DNA of 64,000 nucleotides from Rhodanobacter sp. FDAARGOS 1247 (GCF_016889805.1 NZ_CP069535.1:558001-622000); one strand, 5' to 3'. Positions 9,327 to 17,669 are shown, numbered from the stretch's first letter. Notes: generated from the sequence alone by a model not told the origin. A program made the numbers and translations.

Positions 9327-9422
9327 GCCTGTCCCGCCGCGCGCCGCCTGTCCCGCCCGAAGTGACCGCCTGACGGGCCCTGGGGACGAATGGCGGCCGG
9401 CAGGTACGAGTAGTGGGGACGA
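9327..9422. promoter_or_regulatory. Candidate LytTR operator region with four GTCCC/GGGAC cores
   Basis: The divergent intergenic region contains a 12-base direct repeat GCCTGTCCCGCC at 9327-9338 and 9346-9357 (19-base period), then TGGGGACGA at 9381-9389 and 9414-9422 (33-base period), whose GGGAC core is the complement of GTCCC. LytTR regulators bind short direct repeats on one DNA face, and the encoded regulator lies immediately downstream. Binding is inferred. Confidence 0.4.
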
Positions 9423-9441
9423 GTTGGGTAAACTCCGGTCG

Positions 9442-10308
9442 ATGGGCACGACTTCCGGCTTCGACATCTACCAGCGCTGGCGGCGACCGTTCGAGGTCGG
9501 GGTCTGGCTGGTGTTCTTCGCGATCAACGGCGTCTTCAACAGCATCAACTCGGGCATCGACCACGCCGGCGCGGCGGCGTGGGAACCCTGGCTGTGGGAG
9601 TGGAGCAGCGTGCTGGTGCTGCTGGCGCTGTTGCCGGGGGTGATCGCGCTGGAGCGGCGCTGGCCGATCCGCTTCGACACCTGGCGCCGCAACCTGCCGT
9701 TGCATCTGCTGTTCAGCGTGCCGTTCAGCCTGATCCACGTGGGCGGGATGCACCTGTTGCGGAAGCTGGGCTACGCCCTCGCCGGTGCCCATTACGACGC
9801 GTTCGGCGCCTCATGGTGGATGAATGCAGGCTACGAATACCTCAAGGACGTGCGCACCTATTTCGTGATCGTCGGCACGCTGGTGCTGTACCGGCTGTGG
9901 CTGCTGCGCCAGCAGGGCGAAGCGCGACTGCTGGCCGCGCCGGATGAAGGCGCGCCGGTGGAGCCGGTCGAGCGCCCCGAACGTTTCCTGGTGCGCAAGC
10001 TGGGCAAGGAATTCCTGCTCAACGCCAGCGAGATCGAATGGCTGCAGGCTTCGGGCAACTACGTGAACCTGCACGTACGCGGTCGCGACTACCCGCTGCG
10101 GGCCACCATGGCGGGGATCGAGGAGCGGCTGGATCCGGCCCGCTTCGTGCGGGTGCATCGCGGCTACTTCGTCAACCTCGACTATCTTGTCGAGATCGAG
10201 CCGCTGGAAACCGGCGACGCGCGCCTGCAGATGCGCGACGGCACGAAGATTTCCTGCAGCCGGCGTTATCGCGCCGCACTGCGCGAACGTTTCGGACAGC
10301 CCGATTGA
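9442..10308 (+). CDS. Membrane-bound LytTR-family transcriptional regulator
   Basis: 288 residues. The N-terminal half has about four membrane helices (VGVWLVFFAINGVF, VLVLLALLPGVIAL, LHLLFSVPFSLIHV, TYFVIVGTLVLYRLWLL). From about residue 185 a LytTR DNA-binding domain follows: EFLLNASEIEWLQASGNYVNLHV, FVRVHRGYFVNLDYL and the end KISCSRRYRAALRERF. This is the one-component membrane LytTR design common in Xanthomonadales, with no receiver domain. ATG at 9442 is chosen; a TTG at 9424 with GGGGA upstream is an alternative. It probably controls the divergent acyltransferase gene. Confidence 0.85.
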   Translation: MGTTSGFDIYQRWRRPFEVGVWLVFFAINGVFNSINSGIDHAGAAAWEPWLWEWSSVLVLLALLPGVIALERRWPIRFDTWRRNLPLHLLFSVPFSLIHVGGMHLLRKLGYALAGAHYDAFGASWWMNAGYEYLKDVRTYFVIVGTLVLYRLWLLRQQGEARLLAAPDEGAPVEPVERPERFLVRKLGKEFLLNASEIEWLQASGNYVNLHVRGRDYPLRATMAGIEERLDPARFVRVHRGYFVNLDYLVEIEPLETGDARLQMRDGTKISCSRRYRAALRERFGQPD

Positions 10309-10389
10309 CCCCCGGACTGCGTGGGCCGGTTGCGCGGCAATGGCGGATCGTTACAAGCTAGCCGCCTGTTCCCGCCAGGTATGCCGCTG

Positions 10390-11127
10390 ATGAATGTCGC
10401 CTTCCCCTGTCGCGCCGTGATGGCGTGCGGTTTCGCCGTGCTGCTGGCCGCCTGTTCGCAGGGTGGGGCTCCGGCGCCGGACGCCGCACAGCAGCAGGCG
10501 CAAGCCGCGAATGCGGACGCCGTGCGCAACCTCGATGCGTATCGCCAGCTGCTGCGCATCCACAACGACGAGATGGCGGTGACGATGGGCAAGGAGATCG
10601 TCAGGCGCTTCCCGGACAGCGACGCCGCGAAGGAAGTGCAGAAGACCCTGCCGGCGATCGAGAAGCGCTACATCGAAGCCAGCGAAAAGAGCCGGCTCGA
10701 ACGCCTGTGGCTGTACCAGGTGGCGCCGATGGCCGGTGGCACGCAATCCACCGCGACCATCGAAAACAGCCAGCCCGCCAGCGGTGACCGCGTGCGACTG
10801 GTGATGCGCCGGCACACCAGCTGGGGCCAGAGCGTGTTCCTGTATGGCAGCAAGCCCGGTTTCGTCTGCCGCGGCAACTGCAGCATCGCCACCCACGTCG
10901 ACGGACGCACGGTGTCGGTGAAGGCGTTTGCGCCGTCCACCGGCGAGCCGGCGCTGATGATCCGCGACGACAAGGCGTTCATCGCCATGCTCGGCAAGGC
11001 GAAGAAGATCAGCATGGACGTCACCCTGGTCGATGGCGAGAAGAAAGAGACCCTGGTCTATGAAGTGGCCGGCTTCGATCCCGCCAAGTGGACCGCGCTG
11101 GGCAAGAGCAAGCCCGCCGGGAAATAG
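10390..11127 (+). CDS. Lipoprotein of unknown function
   Basis: 245 residues. The N-terminus (MNVAFPCRAVMACGFAVLLAACSQG) is a lipoprotein signal with lipobox LAAC. A helical, charged segment follows (RNLDAYRQLLRIHNDEMAVTMGKEIVRRFPDSDAAKEVQKTL), then a beta-rich C-terminal half with a Cys pair in FVCRGNCS that could form a disulfide. I do not recognise the family. The start at 10390 has AGG ten bases upstream; ATG at 10381 is equally possible. Confidence 0.65.
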   Translation: MNVAFPCRAVMACGFAVLLAACSQGGAPAPDAAQQQAQAANADAVRNLDAYRQLLRIHNDEMAVTMGKEIVRRFPDSDAAKEVQKTLPAIEKRYIEASEKSRLERLWLYQVAPMAGGTQSTATIENSQPASGDRVRLVMRRHTSWGQSVFLYGSKPGFVCRGNCSIATHVDGRTVSVKAFAPSTGEPALMIRDDKAFIAMLGKAKKISMDVTLVDGEKKETLVYEVAGFDPAKWTALGKSKPAGK

Positions 11128-11196
11128 CCGGCGGTGTCATCCGCGACACCGCTGCTGCGTTCCTGGCAGTAGGCATTCCCACATGAGGATGGCGTC

Positions 11197-11655
11197 ATGG
11201 ACAAGTCATGGCTGATCCCCGCCGGCGCGCTGGCGCTGGCCGCGTTGACTGCTGGATGCTCCAGCATGCCGTACGCGCAGCGCGTGCAGCAGCGGCAGGC
11301 GGCGTACGCTGCGGCGGCCGGCGCGCCGGTGCGCAGTTTCAACTACTTCAGCCTGTACTCGTGGGAGCCGCTGAGCGATACCGAGCTGGCGGTGTATACC
11401 CGGCCGAACCAGGCGTACCTGCTCGACCTCGGCGGCTGCCAGGACCTGATGTTCGCCAACGCGATCGGACTCACCTCGAACATCAACCAGGTGACGGTGG
11501 GCTTCGACAAGGTGCTCACCGGCCGCCACAACTTTCCCTGCACCATCACCGGCATCCGTCCGGTCGACGTGAAGAGCCTGAAGATCGCCCAGGAAAAGCA
11601 GCGCCGGATCGAGGCGGCCGCGCGCAGCGCCGCGCCGCCAGCAGCGAAAAATTAG
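11197..11655 (+). CDS. DUF6491-like lipoprotein
   Basis: 152 residues. Signal peptide ending LTAGC gives a lipidated N-terminus. The body (FNYFSLYSWEPLSDTELAVYTRPNQAYLLDL, then two Cys in GGCQDL and FPCTITGIRPVDV) resembles the DUF6491 family of small periplasmic lipoproteins in Xanthomonadales; the name rests on my recognition of this pattern. GAGGA lies about seven bases before the ATG. Function unknown. The gene converges on the universal stress protein gene with 22 bases between. Confidence 0.65.
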   Translation: MDKSWLIPAGALALAALTAGCSSMPYAQRVQQRQAAYAAAAGAPVRSFNYFSLYSWEPLSDTELAVYTRPNQAYLLDLGGCQDLMFANAIGLTSNINQVTVGFDKVLTGRHNFPCTITGIRPVDVKSLKIAQEKQRRIEAAARSAAPPAAKN

Positions 11656-11677
11656 CGGGGCTGCCGAAGACCTGCCG

Positions 11678-12094
11678 TCAGCGCACCACGGTGACCGGCA
11701 CGTGGGCACGTGCCAGCACGTTGCCGGAGACCGAGCCCAGCAGCCATCGCGCCAGTGCACCGCGTTCGGTGTGTCCGATCACGATGTGATCGATGCCGTG
11801 CTGTTCGACCTGGCTGAGCAGCACGTCGCCGGGGCTGCCATAGACCAGCTCCACGTCGACCATGTCGCTCGCATCGGGAACCACGGCGGCCAGTTCCTGC
11901 AGCAGCTCCTGCGCCCGTCGGGTGCCGGAGTCGGCCATCATCAGCGCCGACACGTCGGTGCCGCCTTCGGTCACCTGCAGCACCGACACCACGCGAACCC
12001 GGCCACCGGAGCAGCGCGCCAGATCGATCGCGAACTGGAACGCGCGTTGTGACACTTCCGAACCGTCGTAACCCACCAGCGAGTGCTTGACCAT
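11678..12094 (-). CDS. Universal stress protein UspA family
   Basis: 138 residues, a single Usp domain. It begins MVKHSLVGYDGSEVSQRAFQFAIDLA and ends with the nucleotide-binding loop IGHTERGALARWLLGSVSGNVLARAHVPVTVV, which fits the ATP-binding G-2x-G-9x-G-S/T pattern, so this is probably an ATP-binding type. Start: AAGGG lies five bases before the ATG at 12094; the ATG immediately ahead (12097) is too close to that site. Likely a cytoplasmic stress-response protein, monocistronic. Confidence 0.88.
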   Translation of the reverse strand: MVKHSLVGYDGSEVSQRAFQFAIDLARCSGGRVRVVSVLQVTEGGTDVSALMMADSGTRRAQELLQELAAVVPDASDMVDVELVYGSPGDVLLSQVEQHGIDHIVIGHTERGALARWLLGSVSGNVLARAHVPVTVVR

Positions 12095-12362
12095 CATTTC
12101 CCTTCGCGACTGCGCGGCCATCAAGCCGTTGCCTTCGAGTCTAGGAGCGTGGGGAGTGGAAACCAAGCGACGCATGCCGCCTGCTGTGCCTGGCCGTCCA
12201 CGCCCGCCACCGAAAGCTGAACGGCTGGTCATTCGTCTGCACGTCTCTGTCACGCCGCCCTGCACAGGATTCGTTCCACCCGCATCCACGACGGCCGTGC
12301 TGTCCAGGTTGGCCGCGGGAAGCGCATCAACCGTTGTTCCGCACACTCGAAGGAGAGACATC

Positions 12363-12821
12363 ATGATCAAGCGTACTTTTGGAATGGCTGCCCTGGTAAT
12401 GGCCTGCGCGGGTGCGATGACCGTGCTGCCGACGAGCTCCGCACAGGCTGCCGAGGCGAGTGTGAAATGCGATCTGGTCTACAACCTGTCGGGCTGGTCG
12501 CTGATCTACAAGCACGCCGAAGGCACCGGCATGGTCACCTGCAGCAACGGCCAGAGCGCCAAGGTGAAGATCGCCGTGGTCGGCGGCGGCCTGACCGCCG
12601 GCAAGTACCACATCGACAACGGCAAGGGCGAGATCACCAAGGTGCACGGCATCGCCGATGTCTTCGGCGACTATGCGCAGGCCGGCGCCGAAGCGGGAGT
12701 GGTCAAGAGCTCGACGGCGCAGGTGCTGACCAAGGGCACCACGTCGCTGGCCCTGGCCGGCACCGGAGAGGGCGTGAATCTGGGCATTTCGGTGGGCAAG
12801 TTCACCATCAGCCAGCTCTGA
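12363..12821 (+). CDS. Secreted/periplasmic protein of unknown function
   Basis: 152 residues with a clear Sec signal peptide (cleavage expected after AQA at residue 29) and a very good ribosome-binding site (GAAGGAGA). The mature part is small and glycine-rich (KIAVVGGGLTAGKYHIDNGKGEITKVHGIADVFGDYAQAG) and probably all beta. I do not assign a family; it may be a small surface-exposed or lipid-binding protein. Its 3' end carries a 15-base tandem repeat that gives three in-frame stop codons in a row, and a strong terminator follows. Confidence 0.7.
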   Translation: MIKRTFGMAALVMACAGAMTVLPTSSAQAAEASVKCDLVYNLSGWSLIYKHAEGTGMVTCSNGQSAKVKIAVVGGGLTAGKYHIDNGKGEITKVHGIADVFGDYAQAGAEAGVVKSSTAQVLTKGTTSLALAGTGEGVNLGISVGKFTISQL

Positions 12822-12859
12822 TCAAGGCAGCTCTGATCACGGCAAGTCTGATCACGGCC
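12815..12859 (+). repeat. 15-base tandem repeat, three copies, spanning the stop codon
   Basis: Units GCTCTGATCAAGGCA, GCTCTGATCACGGCA and AGTCTGATCACGGCC follow one another. Since 15 is a multiple of three, each unit repeats an in-frame TGA. Confidence 0.85.
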
Positions 12860-12871
12860 ACGGCCTGATCC

Positions 12872-12902
12872 GGAAGGGCGCCATGGGCGCCCTTCCTTTT
12901 TC
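12872..12902 (+). terminator. Rho-independent terminator
   Basis: Perfect 11-bp stem GGAAGGGCGCC / GGCGCCCTTCC with an ATG loop, followed by TTTTTC. It closes the secreted-protein gene upstream and separates it from the peroxiredoxin gene. Confidence 0.9.
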
Positions 12903-12951
12903 CGTGCGCGTAAACTGCAGCGATTGCGCACACCCGATCGGAGGCCCTGTC

Positions 12952-13482
12952 ATGCGTCGTCTTGCTGCCCTGTTTGCGTTGACCCTGATGCTCGCCATGA
13001 GCGGAGCGGCTTTCGCCGCCACGCCCCAGGTGGGCGAGGCCGCACCGGCGTTCCGTTTGCAGGATCAGAACGGCCACTGGCTCGCGCCGGATGATTTTCG
13101 CGGTGGCTGGCTGGTCATGTACTTCTACCCGAAGGACTTCACCCCCGGCTGCACCACCGAGGTCTGCACGTTCCGCGACGACATCGCCAAGCTGCGCCAG
13201 GCCGGCGCCAAGGTCGTCGGCGTGAGCCTGGACGATGTGAAATCGCATGCCGCGTTTGCCGAGAAGTACCACGTGCCCTTCCCGCTGCTGGCCGACAAGG
13301 ATCGCCAGGTCGCCACGCGTTACGGTGTGCTCACCTCGCGCATGGGTCTGCACTATGCGAAGCGGACCACCTTCCTGATCGATCCGCAGGGGCGCATCGC
13401 CAGGGTCTATGTCGATGTCGATCCGGAGAAGAACTCGGCCCAGGTGCTGGCCGACCTGGCCAGCCTGAAGGCGACCCGCTGA
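12952..13482 (+). CDS. Exported Bcp-type peroxiredoxin
   Basis: 176 residues. The body is a peroxiredoxin of the Bcp/PrxQ group: FYPKDFTPGCTTEVCTFRDD with peroxidatic Cys67 and resolving Cys72 five residues on, then GVSLDDVKSHAAFAEKYHVPFPLLAD. It reduces hydrogen peroxide and organic peroxides using a thiol donor. Unlike cytoplasmic Bcp it has a signal peptide (cleavage after AFA, residue 22), so it should act in the periplasm. GGAGG is seven bases before the ATG. Its stop overlaps the start of the next gene (TGATG), indicating translational coupling. Confidence 0.9.
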   Translation: MRRLAALFALTLMLAMSGAAFAATPQVGEAAPAFRLQDQNGHWLAPDDFRGGWLVMYFYPKDFTPGCTTEVCTFRDDIAKLRQAGAKVVGVSLDDVKSHAAFAEKYHVPFPLLADKDRQVATRYGVLTSRMGLHYAKRTTFLIDPQGRIARVYVDVDPEKNSAQVLADLASLKATR

Positions 13483-13955
13483 TGCCGCTGGCACCGAACG
13501 CCGCCAGCGCGGCGAACCGGCGTTTCGCGCCCTGGGCGATCGGCCCCTGGGTCGTGCTGTTGCTGGCCGCGATCGGCTTCGTGCAATACCTGCGGCATGC
13601 CGAGTACCTGTATCTCGGCGTGGCTGTTGCGGTCATCGTGGTCTGCGCCGGCTGCATCCTGCGCCAGGCCTGGTCGCGGTCGGCGATGCAGGTGCTGGCG
13701 CTGCTGCTGGCGACGTGGTCGCTGGTGACCGCGGTGCTGATGCTGCAGCAATCGGGCGACTTCGAGATCGCCCGCCAGCACGCCCGGGCGCAACCGCAGC
13801 TCGGCGAGATGGCGCTGTGGATGATCGCGCGGGCGCAACGCACCTGGCAGGTCGGCATCGCGCTGAAGCTGGCGGCCATTCCCGCGCTGCTGTGGCTGGC
13901 CTGGCAACTGGGACGGCCAGCCGTGCGCGCGCAATTCCGCTCGCGTCGGTCCTGA
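13482..13955 (+). CDS. Small integral membrane protein, unknown function
   Basis: 157 residues with four hydrophobic segments (IGPWVVLLLAAIGFVQYL, YLGVAVAVIVVCAGCIL, MQVLALLLATWSLVTAVLML, IALKLAAIPALLWLAW). It starts inside the stop codon of the exported peroxiredoxin, so the two form a coupled operon and may cooperate in the envelope. No family recognised. Confidence 0.65.
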   Translation: MPLAPNAASAANRRFAPWAIGPWVVLLLAAIGFVQYLRHAEYLYLGVAVAVIVVCAGCILRQAWSRSAMQVLALLLATWSLVTAVLMLQQSGDFEIARQHARAQPQLGEMALWMIARAQRTWQVGIALKLAAIPALLWLAWQLGRPAVRAQFRSRRS

Positions 13956-14008
13956 CGGTCGGTGATACTGCAGCCGGGCACTTGCGCGGATTCGCTTCGG
14001 GGGAAGGG

Positions 14009-14863
14009 ATGAAGAACTGGCTGGCGGGATGGTGCTGTCTGTTGCTTTGCGGCGTGGCATTCGCGTCGAGCCCGGGCGGCGTACGCAAGCGGGTCCAGGC
14101 AAGCATGCTGCTCACCGGGACGATCGTGGTGGCGCCGGACGGCAGCGTGCGCAGTTACGCCATCGATCGCGCCGACCAGGTCGAGCCTGCGGCGATGAGC
14201 CTGGTCAACCGCAGTATTCCCGCATGGAAGTTCGAGCCCGTGCTGCTCGCCGGCAAACCGGTGGCGGCCAAGGCAACGATGAGTCTGCGGGTGGTTGCCA
14301 AACCGATCGGCGATGGCAACTACTCACTGGCCATCAACGGCACGCATTTCGGCCAGGAAGCACCCGGTCAACATGTCACCTACCAGAATCGCGTGCCGCC
14401 CACCTATCCGCCGCAGGCCATCAAGGGGCGCGTGACCGGTACGGTCTACCTGGTCCTGCGAGTGGGGCGGCAGGGGCAGGTCGAGGATGCCGAGGCCGAA
14501 CAGGTCAATCTGGCCGTGATCGCCAGCGACCGGGACATGGTGCAATGGCGCAATGTGCTTGCGAAGTCCGCGCTGGCAGCCGCCAGGAAGTGGACTTTCC
14601 ATACGCCGACCTCGGGCGAATATGTCAATGCGCCGTACTGGGTTGCACGCGTGCCGGTTGCCTACCATCTGAAAACTCTCGACGAGCCCGAAGTCGATAC
14701 CTACGGGAAATGGCAGGCGTACGTCCCCGGGCCGAAGGAGCTGGTGCCGTGGATCGATAGCCAGCGCCTGCTGTCCGGCAGCGCCGATGCACTGCCGGGC
14801 GACGGCATCTATCAGCTTGATCGGAATGGACTGCAGCTGCTCACGCCACTGAGCGGCGCCTGA
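14009..14863 (+). CDS. Exported TonB-fold (energy-transducer-like) protein, copy 1
   Basis: 284 residues. A cleavable signal peptide (MKNWLAGWCCLLLCGVAFAS) replaces the usual TonB membrane anchor, and there is no proline-rich spacer. The segment VPPTYPPQAIKGRVTGTVYLVLRVGRQGQVEDAEAEQVN is the TonB C-terminal fold. Such proteins are periplasmic TonB-domain relatives of unknown role. It is a tandem paralogue of the next gene: about 40 bases around residue 35 (from CAGCATGCTGCTCACCGGGA on) are nearly identical in both, which suggests a fairly recent duplication or gene conversion. Confidence 0.75.
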   Translation: MKNWLAGWCCLLLCGVAFASSPGGVRKRVQASMLLTGTIVVAPDGSVRSYAIDRADQVEPAAMSLVNRSIPAWKFEPVLLAGKPVAAKATMSLRVVAKPIGDGNYSLAINGTHFGQEAPGQHVTYQNRVPPTYPPQAIKGRVTGTVYLVLRVGRQGQVEDAEAEQVNLAVIASDRDMVQWRNVLAKSALAAARKWTFHTPTSGEYVNAPYWVARVPVAYHLKTLDEPEVDTYGKWQAYVPGPKELVPWIDSQRLLSGSADALPGDGIYQLDRNGLQLLTPLSGA

Positions 14864-14955
14864 CTCCACCGGGCAGATTCCCGACGAATCGCGCAGGTCA
14901 CGTGCCTGACATGGTATGCGGCACCAGTATTCCAAGGGCTTACAGGGGAACACGG

Positions 14956-15795
14956 ATGAAGCGATTTCTGATCGGGCTGTCCTGCGCTTTGCTGTCGGTC
15001 GCCGCGCTGGCTACCGGCCCGACCGCACTGCGCAAGCGGATGCAGGCCAGCATGCTGCTCACCGGGACGATCGTGGTGGCGCCGGATGGCAGCGTCCGTA
15101 GCTACGTCATCGATCACGCGGAAAAAGTGCCGGAGGACGTGAGCAGCCTGGTAGAGAGGAATGTGTGGCGATGGAAGTTCGCGCCCGTTCTGCTGAACGG
15201 CGCGCCGGTGGCGGCCGAGGCGAAGATGAGTTTTCGCATCGTTGCCAAACCCGTGGGCGATGGCAAATTCTCCATCGGCATCAGCGGCGCCCAGTTTGGC
15301 GAGGGCAGCCCGGGGCAATCGATCAGCATTCGGGAAATGTCCTGGCCGGCTTATCCGGCAGTGGCGGCCCAGGCTCGCGTGGAAGGAACGGTTTACCTGC
15401 TCCTGCGGGTGGGGCGGCAGGGGGAAGTGCAGGAGGTCGTGGCCGAACAGGTCAACATGGGCGTGCTGGACAACGAGCGCCAACTGGCGCGATGGCGTCC
15501 CCTTCTTGCCAAGGCGGCCATCGCGGCCGCCAGGAAATGGACCTTCAATCTGCCCGCATCCGGGCATGGGGTCGATGACGACAACTGGTTTGTCAGGGTG
15601 CCCATAGGGTTTGGCATCGGCCCGCCCGGCGACGACTATGGCCAGTGGGAGGTCTACATACCGGGGCCGCGCCAGCCGATTCCCTGGTTTGACGGAGGGC
15701 GGCAGGTCTTGTCCAGCGCGGATGCCTCGCCTGATGGTGCCATCAGCCAGCCCGACCGGGGCTTGAATCTGCTCACTCCGCTGGACGGCGCCTGA
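14956..15795 (+). CDS. Exported TonB-fold (energy-transducer-like) protein, copy 2
   Basis: 279 residues, paralogue of the gene 93 bases upstream with the same layout: signal peptide (MKRFLIGLSCALLSVAALAT), shared block LRKRMQASMLLTGTIVVAPD, TonB-like C-terminal fold (WPAYPAVAAQARVEGTVYLLLRVGRQGEV) and the same end (LNLLTPLDGA). AGGGGA lies six bases before the ATG. An in-frame ATG at 14902 has no support. Both copies keep the VARKWTF-type helix at the end of the fold, so neither looks decayed. Confidence 0.75.
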   Translation: MKRFLIGLSCALLSVAALATGPTALRKRMQASMLLTGTIVVAPDGSVRSYVIDHAEKVPEDVSSLVERNVWRWKFAPVLLNGAPVAAEAKMSFRIVAKPVGDGKFSIGISGAQFGEGSPGQSISIREMSWPAYPAVAAQARVEGTVYLLLRVGRQGEVQEVVAEQVNMGVLDNERQLARWRPLLAKAAIAAARKWTFNLPASGHGVDDDNWFVRVPIGFGIGPPGDDYGQWEVYIPGPRQPIPWFDGGRQVLSSADASPDGAISQPDRGLNLLTPLDGA

Positions 15796-15917
15796 GGGCG
15801 ATGCGGGGAGGAAGGAGCCGGCCGTGGGCGCGCGTTTCACCTTCCCGGCGGAGGTATTCAGCGAGGGTTGCTGCGTGGGCGGTTATCGCTAGGGAATCGT
15901 TTTCCGGGATCGGGTTG

Positions 15918-16676
15918 ATGCCCATGCGTGCGTTTCGAATCTTCGCCGTTCTGTTGCTGCTGTCGGGAGCGTGTTCGCTGCACGCGCAGGACCTGGCGGC
16001 GACCTGCCATGCCAGCAGCAGTTACGACGTCACCCTGAAGCCGGACAGCCTGTTGTTCGACCGGCCCGCGCCGGCGCCGTTCCATGTCGAGTTGCAACAG
16101 GGCGCCCTGCGCACCGATGGCGTCAGCGTGAGCTTGAACGCGGAGAACCAGGACCGGCTGACCCTGTTCGAACGCGAGCTGCGCGAGCTGGCGCCGCGCG
16201 TGCGCACGGTGGCCCGCAACGGCGTGGACATCGCGGCGCAGGCCCTGCGCAGCGAGGCCGACGGCATGGGCCTGGGCGCCGATACCCGGGCCGAGTTCCA
16301 GCGTCGGCTGGACGCCCACGCGGCGGAGCTGAAACGGCGCATCTCGATCAGCCAGAGCACGCGCGACTGGCAAGGCGATGCCGCCAACCAGGCGATGAAC
16401 CAGGTCGCCGGCGACCTGTTGCCGCTGCTGGCGGCCGACCTGGGTCAGCAGGCGATCAATGCGGCGCTGTCCGGCGACCTGCAGGCCGCCGCCACGCTGC
16501 GCGATCGCGCGGCTGACCTGGCTACCGACCTGCAGCCGCGATTGCAGGCGCGGTTGCAGGTATTGCGTCCGCAGGTCGAGGCGCTGTGTCCGGCGATCCG
16601 CCGGCTTGCCTCGCTGCAGCAGGGCGTGCGCGGCAGCAATGGCCAGCCGCTGAACCTGCTGCAGGTCGGGCCATGA
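15918..16676 (+). CDS. DUF2884 family exported protein
   Basis: 252 residues with a signal peptide ending SLHAQ. The mature protein (CHASSSYDVTLKPDSLLFDRPAPAPFHVELQQGALRTDGVSVSLNAENQDRLTLFERELRELAPRVRTVARNGVDIA, described here by its parts CHASSSYDV, LFDRP, VSLNAENQDRL and FERELREL) corresponds to DUF2884 (YggN-like), periplasmic proteins of unknown function. The second half is strongly helical. Either of two ATGs six bases apart (15918, 15924) could start it. Confidence 0.75.
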   Translation: MPMRAFRIFAVLLLLSGACSLHAQDLAATCHASSSYDVTLKPDSLLFDRPAPAPFHVELQQGALRTDGVSVSLNAENQDRLTLFERELRELAPRVRTVARNGVDIAAQALRSEADGMGLGADTRAEFQRRLDAHAAELKRRISISQSTRDWQGDAANQAMNQVAGDLLPLLAADLGQQAINAALSGDLQAAATLRDRAADLATDLQPRLQARLQVLRPQVEALCPAIRRLASLQQGVRGSNGQPLNLLQVGP

Positions 16677-16760
16677 CACCCGCGCACCGGGCGCGTGTTT
16701 GCGTGGCCTGCGTGCCGGCGGGCATAGTCGGAAGCCCAGCCACTGCCTGATGGATGAATC

Positions 16761-17336
16761 ATGCCGGCCAGCGCCAGCGATGTTCTCGAATTCTGGTTCG
16801 CCGAAGCGCACGCCGTGCACTGGTTTGCCGCCAGCGCCGACTTCGACGGGCAGATCCGCGAGCAATTCGGCGGCGCCGTGCAGGATGCCGCGAACGGACG
16901 GCTGGACGGCTGGGCGGCCACGCCGTCGGGCTGGCTCGCGCTGCTGATCCTGCTCGACCAGTTTCCCCGCAACCTGTATCGCCACGACCCGCGCGCCTGG
17001 GCGGCCGATCCGGCGGCGCAGCGCGTCGCGTTGTCGGGCCTGTCCCGTGGTGATGACCGCCAACTTCCCGCCATCCGGCGCGTGTTCGCCTACCTGCCGC
17101 TGGAACACGCGGAAGACCCCGCATTGCAGCGGCGTTCAGTCGAATTGTTCGAGGCGCTGAGGGCCGACGCACCGCCCGGCGAGGTCGCCCGCTTCGACGA
17201 TTTTCTGGACTATGCTCGACGCCATCGCGACGTGATCGAGCGCTTCGGCCGCTTTCCCCATCGCAACGCCGTGCTTGGTCGGGCCGATACACCGGAGGAA
17301 GCGATCTACCTGGCGCAGCCCGGCGCCGGATTCTGA
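16761..17336 (+). CDS. DUF924 family protein
   Basis: 191 residues, soluble. It matches DUF924 throughout: VLEFWFAEAHAVHWFAASADFD near the start, then LLILLDQFPRNLYRHDPRAWAADPAAQ, FAYLPLEHAEDPALQRRSVELF and GRFPHRNAVLGRADTPEE at the end. The family is all-helical with a TPR-like fold and conserved residues resembling an active site, but it has no established function. Confidence 0.88.
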   Translation: MPASASDVLEFWFAEAHAVHWFAASADFDGQIREQFGGAVQDAANGRLDGWAATPSGWLALLILLDQFPRNLYRHDPRAWAADPAAQRVALSGLSRGDDRQLPAIRRVFAYLPLEHAEDPALQRRSVELFEALRADAPPGEVARFDDFLDYARRHRDVIERFGRFPHRNAVLGRADTPEEAIYLAQPGAGF

Positions 17337-17364
17337 AACCCGGGTTCCTCATGGAGGCATGATC

Positions 17365-17637
17365 ATGCGCACACTCATCCTTTCCCTGCTGCTCGCGTTC
17401 AGCGCGGCTGCGCAAGCCGGACAAACCCTGCGCATCGGCCAGCACGTATTGACGGTCGGTGACACCGCCACCCACGCGATTGCTTTGCTCGGCACGCCCG
17501 GCTACAGAGAGCCGGTGGAAAACAGGTTCGGCGCCCGCATCGGCGAGCGCTGGCAATACGCCCGCGACGATGGCCATGTGGTCGTGCTGACCATCATCGA
17601 CGGCAAGGTCGGCGAGATCGACGATCGCCGCGAATAG
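17365..17637 (+). CDS. DUF2845 family small exported protein, copy 1
   Basis: 90 residues. Signal peptide ending AQA is followed by a small domain (TLRIGQHVLTVGDTATHAIALLGTPGYREPVENRFG) typical of DUF2845: a beta-hairpin, a helix after VGD, and a WQYARDDGHVVVLTIIDGKV repeat that resembles the SmpA/BamE fold. GGAGG seven bases ahead selects this ATG over the one at 17359. Function unknown; a paralogue follows 32 bases downstream. Confidence 0.8.
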   Translation: MRTLILSLLLAFSAAAQAGQTLRIGQHVLTVGDTATHAIALLGTPGYREPVENRFGARIGERWQYARDDGHVVVLTIIDGKVGEIDDRRE

Positions 17638-17669
17638 GTAAAACCATTCAACCGACCAGGGAGCAGGTC

